NCBI RefSeq assembly: GCF_031377265.1
Contig: NZ_JANMET010000070.1
Span: forward strand, 1 to 10,675
Direction: 5' to 3'
Source: JAUYQR01 sp031377265
GTDB lineage: Bacteria; Pseudomonadota; Alphaproteobacteria; Rhodobacterales; Rhodobacteraceae
DNA length: 10,675 nt
The notes under the pieces are model-generated. The model saw only the letters and a program-made list of their open reading frames with translations. It ran no database searches and was not told the DNA's origin. Numbering within the stretch: the stretch's first letter is position 1; every line of letters starts with the position of its first letter. Shown in pieces: positions 5,722 to 10,675 of this stretch. A program made the position numbers and the translations under genes.

Positions 5722-5849
5722 GCCTGCCCTCCCCGCTTTTGCCCCTTCGGTTAGCGTAAACACGCCCGCCCTGCCAGCCGCAACGCTTGCCACCGCCGCC
5801 GAACCGGCTTACCGAAAGACCGCAACCACAACCTTCGGAGACCTGACCC
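5722..5849. promoter_or_regulatory. Divergent intergenic region between the TauE-like gene and mdh
   Basis: This 128-bp region must carry promoters for both genes. The mdh ribosome-binding site is CGGAG about 10 bases before the ATG at 5850. A weakly symmetric GTTAGCGTAAAC lies at 5750-5761, with a central CG as LacI-family operators have, but only four of six arm positions match. No TGTGATCACA motif is present, unlike upstream of sdhC and sucC. Confidence 0.4.
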
Positions 5850-6812
5850 ATGGCCAGACCCAAGATCGCCCTCATCGGTGCCGGGCAAATCGGCGGCACG
5901 CTCGCCCATCTCGTTGCCATCAAGGAGCTTGGCGACGTGATCCTCTTCGACATCGCCGAAGGCACGCCGCAGGGCAAGGCGCTCGACATCGCGCAATCTG
6001 GTCCCTCCGAAGGCTTTGATGCCGCTATCAAAGGCGCCAATTCCTACGCCGATATCGCCGGTGCCGACGTCTGCATCGTCACCGCCGGTGTCCCCCGCAA
6101 ACCGGGGATGAGCCGCGATGACCTTCTGGGCATCAACCTCAAGGTGATGAAGGCCGTCGGCGAAGGCATCAAACAGCACGCCCCAAACGCCTTCGTGATC
6201 TGCATCACCAACCCGCTGGATGCCATGGTCTGGGCACTGCGCGAGTTTTCCGGCCTGCCGCATCACATGGTCGTCGGCATGGCGGGGGTGCTCGACAGCG
6301 CCCGCTTCCGCCATTTCCTCAGCCTCGAATTCGGCGTCTCGATGCGCGATGTCACCGCCTTCGTGCTCGGCGGCCACGGCGACACGATGGTGCCGCTCAC
6401 CCGCTACTCCACCGTCGCCGGCATCCCGCTGCCTGACCTCGTGCAGATGGGCTGGACCACGCAGGAAAAGCTCGACGCCATCGTCCAGCGCACCCGCGAC
6501 GGCGGCGCCGAAATCGTCGGCCTGCTGAAAACCGGCTCCGCCTTCTACGCCCCCGCCACCAGCGCGGTCGAGATGGCCGAGGCGTTCCTGAAAGACCAGA
6601 AACGCCTGCTGCCCTGCGCGGCCTATGTTGACGGCCCCTTCGGTCTCAAGGGCGTGTATGTTGGCGTCCCCACCCTGATTGGGGCCGGCGGCATCGAACG
6701 CATCGCCGACATCAAGCTGACCCGCGAAGAACAGGTGATGTTCGACAAATCGGTCGATGCGGTCAAAGGCCTTGTTGCAGCCTGCAAAGCGATCGATCCG
6801 TCTCTGGGCTGA
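5850..6812 (+). CDS. mdh: Malate dehydrogenase (NAD-dependent, LDH-like)
   Basis: A 320-residue cytoplasmic enzyme interconverting malate and oxaloacetate in the TCA cycle; it also receives malate made from malyl-CoA. Seen: the Rossmann motif IGAGQIGG at 9-16; FDIAEG with Asp34, which sets NAD preference; VPRKPGMSRDD at 81-91 with substrate-binding Arg83 and Arg89 on the mobile loop; ITNPLDAM at 119-126; Asp149 and Arg152 in GVLDSARFR; and the catalytic His176 in GGHGDTMVP. The length is typical of the LDH-like MDH group of alphaproteobacteria. The three-base neighbourhood after the stop carries no further gene; a strong hairpin follows at 6831. In R. sphaeroides, as I recall, mdh directly precedes sucC; here three genes lie between. 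Confidence 0.98.
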   Translation: MARPKIALIGAGQIGGTLAHLVAIKELGDVILFDIAEGTPQGKALDIAQSGPSEGFDAAIKGANSYADIAGADVCIVTAGVPRKPGMSRDDLLGINLKVMKAVGEGIKQHAPNAFVICITNPLDAMVWALREFSGLPHHMVVGMAGVLDSARFRHFLSLEFGVSMRDVTAFVLGGHGDTMVPLTRYSTVAGIPLPDLVQMGWTTQEKLDAIVQRTRDGGAEIVGLLKTGSAFYAPATSAVEMAEAFLKDQKRLLPCAAYVDGPFGLKGVYVGVPTLIGAGGIERIADIKLTREEQVMFDKSVDAVKGLVAACKAIDPSLG

Positions 6813-6830
6813 TACCACGGTCGCATCACC

Positions 6831-6861
6831 CCGAATGCACAGCCCCCCGCTGTGCATTCGG
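6831..6861 (+). terminator. Hairpin after mdh, likely transcription end
   Basis: A perfect 13-bp stem (6831-6843 with 6849-6861) closes a loop of five C, starting 18 bases after the mdh stop. The stem alternates G/C and A/T pairs and should be very stable. The downstream stretch is C-rich rather than a T-run, so it may act as a 3' mRNA stabiliser or need Rho. It is symmetric and could serve either strand. Confidence 0.6.
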
Positions 6862-6917
6862 CGCTCCGCCCCCCCTCAAGATCTTCCCGGACAGCCCTGT
6901 TCGCCGCAATTTGACTA

Positions 6918-6979
6918 AAATTTGACTTCCTCTTCGCCAAATATCCCACGGGAGGTCCGGAGGGTGTGAAACCCTCCGG
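6918..6979. repeat. 62-bp intergenic repeat with hairpin, copy 2
   Basis: Partner of the copy at 2989-3050, same orientation and length, five mismatches. Arms CCGGAGGG (6957-6964) and CCCTCCGG (6972-6979) keep perfect pairing: two of the five mismatches form a compensatory G-C to A-T change. The loop TGTGAAA is identical. A 12-bp palindrome GGGGCCGGCCCC (6978-6989) overlaps its right edge. It lies between the mdh hairpin and the methyltransferase start, 31 bases upstream of that ATG. Confidence 0.8.
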
Positions 6980-7010
6980 GGCCGGCCCCGCGCGCAACCT
7001 TCGGACGCCC

Positions 7011-7682
7011 ATGCCCGCCTCCCCTTACCTCGCCCCTGATTTCTACGCCAAGGCCCTCGCTGCAGGCCGACACCGTGATATCGTCGGCGGACGCTGGGAT
7101 GAAACCGCGCGCGCCCAGATGGCCGCCTTGCGTGCCGCAGGCCTCGCTCCGCATCACCGCCTGCTCGACATCGGCTGCGGCGCGCTGCGGCTTGGCCACA
7201 TGGCCGTGCCCTACCTTGATCCGGCTCACTACTGGGGCACCGACGCCTCGCTTGCCCTGATGCAGCGCGGATATGAGGTGGAGCTTGCCGACAAGTCTCG
7301 CCTACCCCTCTCCAATCTCATCGAAGACGCTGATTTCGCCTTTCCGGGCATCCCCGCCGATATCGATTTTGCCATCGCCTTTGGCGTCTTCACCCATCTG
7401 CCAATCGGGGCAATGGAGTCCGCCCTGCACGCGGTCACAACACGTCTGCCGCGGCTGAGGGCGTTTCTCTTCTCGGTCTTTCTGGCCCCGGAAGCCCAGT
7501 TTGACGGCCCGTACCGCCAGACCGACGGCGTGGTGACCCACCCCGACCGCGCCCCGCGGCACGTCTTGTCGGCCGACCTCCTGCGCCTGTGCGACAAGGC
7601 CGGGCTGCAGCTCTTGCAAAGCCCCGGCCGCCTGCCCCGTGGTCAGACGCTCTGGGTCGCCTCACCACCCCAGATGCCGTAA
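7011..7682 (+). CDS. Class I SAM-dependent methyltransferase
   Basis: A 223-residue protein with a Rossmann-type SAM-binding domain. Motif I is LLDIGCGALRLG at 51-62; the acidic residue at the end of beta 2 is Asp78 in WGTDAS; FAIAFGVFTHLP near 120 corresponds to motif IV and the following loop. The arrangement resembles stand-alone small-molecule or glycan methyltransferases, but the acceptor is unknown. The ATG at 7011 is chosen because homologous-looking sequence starts there; an upstream GTG at 6966 lies in the loop of the repeat hairpin. No good ribosome-binding site is seen, so expression may be weak. Its 3' end overlaps the convergent glycosyltransferase-like gene by 40 bp. Confidence 0.85.
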   Translation: MPASPYLAPDFYAKALAAGRHRDIVGGRWDETARAQMAALRAAGLAPHHRLLDIGCGALRLGHMAVPYLDPAHYWGTDASLALMQRGYEVELADKSRLPLSNLIEDADFAFPGIPADIDFAIAFGVFTHLPIGAMESALHAVTTRLPRLRAFLFSVFLAPEAQFDGPYRQTDGVVTHPDRAPRHVLSADLLRLCDKAGLQLLQSPGRLPRGQTLWVASPPQMP

Positions 7683-8506
7683 TTCGCGCGCATGTAGTCA
7701 ACGCAGGCGAGGTTTGCCTGCGCGCGATCCGCACCATCGATCACCGACTTGAACAGCGCATGATGCTGGTAAAGCCCGGCAAAGACTTGCGAGCATTCCA
7801 GGCTTCTGTCGGCCCAGATCGGTATCCCACGCCGGGTAAGGTGGCCCGAGATCCAGATGTCATCCACCGCCCACAGCACCGGCGGAAGATCGAAGACTGC
7901 GTCGTCCAGATATTCGGGCCGCAAGGCAACGCCGGAAAAGCCTTCGGCAATGTCGGCATAGCCGGACCCTTGGAGCTTGCGAAACCAGGTCCGCAGCCGG
8001 GGCGCGGCCGGATCTTTTCGCCGGATCGCGGCCAGCAGGCGCCGAAATTGAAACCCGAACTGCTCTCTCCCGCTCCGGGCACGCACCGCTCGCGGCAGGG
8101 GGGCATTGCCGGTCCAGGGGTGACCGAGCATCCTGATCGACAAGCAGGTCGCACAAAGTGCCGTGTTCGGCAGCTTCCGGCGCAGCTTCAGAACCCGCGC
8201 TGCCCAAGCGGGGGCAAAGTAGATGTCGTCATCGACATACAGAAGCTCGATGTCCTGCCCCCGATAGGCCCGCAGGGCCGGCAGGATCTTGGTTGCCGGG
8301 CCAAAGTCTTCCTCGACCCGGACGATCTTGACGCCATCCGGCACGTCGGGCAAGCCGCCGCCCCATTGCGGAAAGCGGCGATAGCTGCCGGGGATGTAAA
8401 GCTCCACCGCCTCGGGCCGCGACGTCTGCTGCACCAGCGCCCGCAGCGTGGGTCCGATTGCGGCAAAGCGGGGGGGGATGGTCGAAAGACAGATGACATG
8501 ACGCAT
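7643..8506 (-). CDS. Glycosyltransferase-like protein (GT-A type, DxD)
   Basis: A 287-residue protein with features of a nucleotide-sugar glycosyltransferase. RHVICLSTIPPRF at 2-14 is a typical first beta strand, FGPATKILPAL at 68-78 a conserved loop, and LLYVDDDIYF at 88-97 holds the DxD metal/sugar-nucleotide motif (Asp92-94). WAVDDIWISGHLTRRG in the second half is a plausible catalytic segment. Similar proteins in Rhodobacteraceae are annotated as glycosyltransferase or hypothetical. No signal peptide or membrane helix is seen. The donor and acceptor are unknown; pairing with a methyltransferase gene suggests modification of a surface glycan. The start ATG at 8506 has only a weak ribosome-binding site. 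Transcribed divergently from the secreted-protein gene that follows. Confidence 0.75.
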   Translation of the reverse strand: MRHVICLSTIPPRFAAIGPTLRALVQQTSRPEAVELYIPGSYRRFPQWGGGLPDVPDGVKIVRVEEDFGPATKILPALRAYRGQDIELLYVDDDIYFAPAWAARVLKLRRKLPNTALCATCLSIRMLGHPWTGNAPLPRAVRARSGREQFGFQFRRLLAAIRRKDPAAPRLRTWFRKLQGSGYADIAEGFSGVALRPEYLDDAVFDLPPVLWAVDDIWISGHLTRRGIPIWADRSLECSQVFAGLYQHHALFKSVIDGADRAQANLACVDYMRANYGIWGGEATQSV

Positions 8507-8615
8507 GGCCGGGTGATAGCCGCGCCATATTCATACGTAAAGCCGGTAAAGGGATCCGGACTTGCAGCTTCTCGCGCCCTTGCCCATGCTTGGCGGGTCA
8601 TCAATGGAGGATGCC

Positions 8616-9827
8616 ATGCGAGCCCTGACCTTCGCCCCGGTTTTTGCACTTGCCGCTGCCCTGGCCTTTGCCGCCCCCCCGGCCAGCGCAGAAATCCTGT
8701 CCGAAGAGATCGGCCGCACCGGGATCAGCGCGACCGAGGCGCGCCTTGCCACCCTGCCATCGCCGACGAACGAAGACCTGTTCGCCAGTGCAGGCCTGCG
8801 CTTTCTGGGCGGGGTCGAGGCGGCGCTGCAGATCCGCTGGCAAACCGGCGTCCGCGCCGATTGGTCAGAACTGCCGATCCTCCGCCTGCCGATCCCCGAA
8901 AACCCTGACGCCCGCCCCTTCGCCCCGCAGGATTTCATCGACCTTCTGACCGGGCTGGAGGCCAGTATGGCCGCCTCCCGCGCTGCCCTCACCGCCCTTG
9001 GCGACAAACCCTTCGCCCTTGATATCGCCATGTCCGACCTCTGGTTTGACATCAACATGAACGGCACCCGCGACGCGGGCGAAGATGTGTCCTCCGTGGC
9101 TGGGCTGACCCTGGGCGGTGCCGGCCGCATCGCCAGCGTCGACGTGATCGACCCGACCGTGCGCTTTGACACGGCCGATGCCGCCTGGCTTTCAGCGTAC
9201 ACGAATTTTCTTTCCGGCTTCACCAACCTTGCCCTCGCCTACGATCCCGCCCCCGCCATCCAGCGCGTGCTGGACAGCGAGGAAAAGATCTATGCCCTGT
9301 GGGGCGACACCCCGCCCACGAATGCGCTGGACATGATGTTCGGCCGTCAGGCTGACCGCGTCGCCATGGCCCTGCATGCCCTTGCCCAGACCCCTGACCC
9401 GACCCTGACCCGCAAGGCCCACGCGCATTTTCTTGCGATGATCACCGAAAACCGCCGCTTCTGGGCGCTGGTCAACCTCGAGTCCGACAATGACCGCGAA
9501 TGGGTCCCGAATGACCGCCAGACTTCCGCTCTCGGCATCATCATGCCGCCCGGTACGGCGGAACGTTGGCAGGCCGTCCTGGCCGATGCGGAAAAGCTTC
9601 TGACCGGAGAGTTGCTGATCCCGCACTGGCGCTTTGGCGCCGAGGCCGGGATCAACATGAAGAAGATGTTCGAAAACCCGGTCCCGGTAGACTTGATCAC
9701 TTGGGTGCAAGGCGAGGGCCTGTTGCCCTTTGCAGAAAAGGGCACACGCGCCAGCCCGTTTGCCTGGAACGAGTTTACCCGCATTGTCGAAGGCGATGCG
9801 ATGCTGTTCGCCCTGTTCCTGAACTAG
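8616..9827 (+). CDS. Secreted protein of unknown function with a Ca2+-loop-like motif
   Basis: A 403-residue exported protein. The start ATG at 8616 is set by GGAGG five bases upstream; the ATG at 8604 would put that motif inside the gene. The signal peptide is clear: MRALTFAPVF, then an Ala-rich hydrophobic core, with cleavage likely after PPASA (residue 25). The mature protein lacks cysteines in the part I read and has alternating helical segments. DINMNGTRDAGED at 145-157 resembles the D-x-N-x-N-G-x-x-D-x-G-E calcium-binding loop seen in SdrD-B-like and other extracellular proteins. No enzyme family was recognised. It looks like a conserved hypothetical of Rhodobacteraceae. It precedes the sucC regulatory region; the stop is 43 bp before the first operator. 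Confidence 0.8.
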   Translation: MRALTFAPVFALAAALAFAAPPASAEILSEEIGRTGISATEARLATLPSPTNEDLFASAGLRFLGGVEAALQIRWQTGVRADWSELPILRLPIPENPDARPFAPQDFIDLLTGLEASMAASRAALTALGDKPFALDIAMSDLWFDINMNGTRDAGEDVSSVAGLTLGGAGRIASVDVIDPTVRFDTADAAWLSAYTNFLSGFTNLALAYDPAPAIQRVLDSEEKIYALWGDTPPTNALDMMFGRQADRVAMALHALAQTPDPTLTRKAHAHFLAMITENRRFWALVNLESDNDREWVPNDRQTSALGIIMPPGTAERWQAVLADAEKLLTGELLIPHWRFGAEAGINMKKMFENPVPVDLITWVQGEGLLPFAEKGTRASPFAWNEFTRIVEGDAMLFALFLN

Positions 9828-10031
9828 TGCGAATCAGCAAAGTCAGTCAAATTTTCTGAAAATGCGACGCTGTGATCACAGTTTTTAAAAATGTGATCAC
9901 AGCTACAAATTTTGTGATCACAAACACCACTTTTCCGGCCCGATCAAGGCCTTCGGTACCGAAAGCGGATACCAACCCGGCAGTTTCCATGCCATCACCG
10001 TCGCAAATTCCGAAACGGCAGGGCGGTCCGC
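9828..10031 (+). promoter_or_regulatory. sucC upstream regulatory region
   Basis: This 204-bp gap is AT-rich at its left end. In order it holds an inverted repeat ATTTTC-T-GAAAAT (9851-9863), three perfect TGTGATCACA palindromes (9871, 9892, 9913), a 12-bp palindrome TTCGGTACCGAA (9952-9963), and a weak GGGCGG ribosome-binding site before the ATG at 10032. The core promoter probably lies in or just after the operator array, but no -35/-10 pair is clear. Confidence 0.7.
9871..9922. promoter_or_regulatory. Triple TGTGATCACA operator array upstream of sucC
   Basis: Perfect 10-bp palindromes lie at 9871-9880, 9892-9901 and 9913-9922, with centres exactly 21 bp apart. Outer symmetry extends the first to 12 bp (9870-9881) and the third to 14 bp (9911-9924). 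The 11-bp spacers differ in sequence and are mostly A/T, so the motif rather than the whole unit is conserved. The last centre is about 114 bp before the sucC start. Together with the sdhC pair this indicates one regulator binding cooperatively on one DNA face. It is not the E. coli CRP layout (TGTGA-N6-TCACA), because the half-sites abut. Confidence 0.85.
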
Positions 10032-10675
10032 ATGAACATTCACGAATACCAGGCCAAGGCGCTTTTGCGCAGCTATGGCATCCCGGTTTCCGACGGCCGC
10101 GTCGTGCTGAAGGCCGAAGAGGCCAAGACCGCCGCCGGTGAACTTGACGGCCCGCTCTGGGTGGTCAAGTCGCAGATCCACGCCGGAGGCCGCGGCAAGG
10201 GCCATTTCAAGGAACCCGAGGCTGGCGAAAAAGGCGGCGTCCGTCTCGCCCGCTCGGTCGGTGAAGCCGCCGAGTTCGCCCGCCAGATGCTGGGCCGCAC
10301 GCTCGTCACCATCCAGACCGGCCCGGCCGGCAAGCAGGTCAACCGCATCTACATCGAAGACGGCTCTGATATCGAACGCGAGCTGTATCTCGCCATCCTG
10401 ATCGACCGCAAGACCAGCCGCATCTCCTTCGTCTGCTCCACCGAAGGCGGGATGAGCATCGAAGATGTGGCGCACGACACGCCGGAAAAAATCATTTCCT
10501 TCGACGTCGATCCCGCCACCGGTCTGTCCGATTTCCACGGCCGCCGCGTCGCTTTCGCGCTTGGCCTGCACGGCAATCAGGTCAAGCAATGCGTGGGCAT
10601 CGTGAAGAACCTCTACCGGATGTTCGTCGAAAAAGACATGGACATGCTGGAGATCAACCCGTTCTGCGTGCTGAA
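10032..10675 (+). CDS. sucC: Succinate-CoA ligase (ADP-forming) beta subunit, 5' part
   Basis: The first 214 residues of SucC, the ATP-grasp beta subunit of succinyl-CoA synthetase, which makes ATP from succinyl-CoA in the TCA cycle and, in the ethylmalonyl-CoA pathway, handles succinyl-CoA formed from propionyl-CoA. The N-terminus MNIHEYQAKALLRSYGIPV is diagnostic. VVKSQIHAGGRGKGH at 44-58 is the conserved nucleotide-binding segment, and MLEINPF near the window edge matches the family's metal/substrate-binding region. The frame is open to the end of the window; sucD would be expected next. The upstream ribosome-binding site is weak. The regulatory region with three phased palindromes points to tight control of this operon. 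Confidence 0.97.
   Translation, partial: MNIHEYQAKALLRSYGIPVSDGRVVLKAEEAKTAAGELDGPLWVVKSQIHAGGRGKGHFKEPEAGEKGGVRLARSVGEAAEFARQMLGRTLVTIQTGPAGKQVNRIYIEDGSDIERELYLAILIDRKTSRISFVCSTEGGMSIEDVAHDTPEKIISFDVDPATGLSDFHGRRVAFALGLHGNQVKQCVGIVKNLYRMFVEKDMDMLEINPFCVL

Noticed and set aside
5750..5761. GTTAGCGTAAAC before mdh as a LacI-family (CceR-like) operator
   Set aside because: Only four of six arm positions are symmetric, it is a single copy, and I cannot confirm the CceR consensus, so it is noted only within the region description.
5751..6857. Minus-strand open frame of 368 codons opposite mdh
   Set aside because: Antisense to an unmistakable malate dehydrogenase; the product is rich in Gly, Asp, His and Arg and low in complexity.
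6966..7010. GTG at 6966 as the methyltransferase start
   Set aside because: It lies in the loop of the repeat hairpin, which also occurs elsewhere as non-coding sequence, and the added residues show no family resemblance; ATG at 7011 is preferred.
7589..8908. Plus-strand open frame of 439 codons across the glycosyltransferase-like gene
   Set aside because: It crosses three gene boundaries and has a Pro/Arg-rich product; the minus-strand frame has the DxD motif and the family-like N-terminus.
9851..9863. ATTTTC-T-GAAAAT as a terminator for the secreted-protein gene
   Set aside because: A 6-bp stem of mostly A-U pairs with a one-base centre cannot form a stable RNA hairpin; it could be a DNA site at most.

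Overview
The window is GC-rich, tightly packed DNA that reads as a chromosomal segment of an alphaproteobacterium of the order Rhodobacterales (Rhodobacter and relatives). The evidence is the protein sequences (SdhC/SdhD, Mdh, SucC, mesaconyl-CoA hydratase, CitE-type malyl-CoA enzyme) and a gene order that, as I recall it, resembles the TCA-cycle region of Rhodobacter sphaeroides. No rRNA, tRNA, CRISPR array or insertion sequence was seen.

Left part (1-4484), all on the minus strand and read from right to left: a CitE-family malyl-CoA enzyme (probably mcl2), an NnrU-family membrane protein, a small DUF1737 protein, mesaconyl-C1-CoA hydratase (mch), then, after a regulatory gap, sdhC-sdhD-sdhA (sdhA leaves the window). 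This joins two ethylmalonyl-CoA pathway steps, used to assimilate acetyl-CoA without isocitrate lyase, to succinate dehydrogenase.

Middle (4485-6812): a small secreted two-cysteine protein (+), a TauE/SafE-type membrane transporter (-) whose stop codon shares one CTAG with the preceding gene, and malate dehydrogenase (+), followed by a strong 13-bp hairpin.

Right part (6813-10675): a SAM-dependent methyltransferase (+), a DxD glycosyltransferase-like protein (-) and a secreted 403-residue protein of unknown function (+) separate mdh from sucC (+, cut by the window end). These three look like an accessory insertion between TCA-cycle genes.

The most striking signal is regulatory. The perfect palindrome TGTGATCACA occurs three times upstream of sucC with centres exactly 21 bp apart. 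Upstream of sdhC there is one perfect and one 9/10 copy, also exactly 21 bp apart. This suggests one cooperatively binding regulator that coordinates the sdh and suc operons. The mdh and mcl2 upstream regions lack it. A second non-coding signal is a 62-bp repeat (2989-3050 and 6918-6979) that ends in a hairpin with a compensatory base-pair change.
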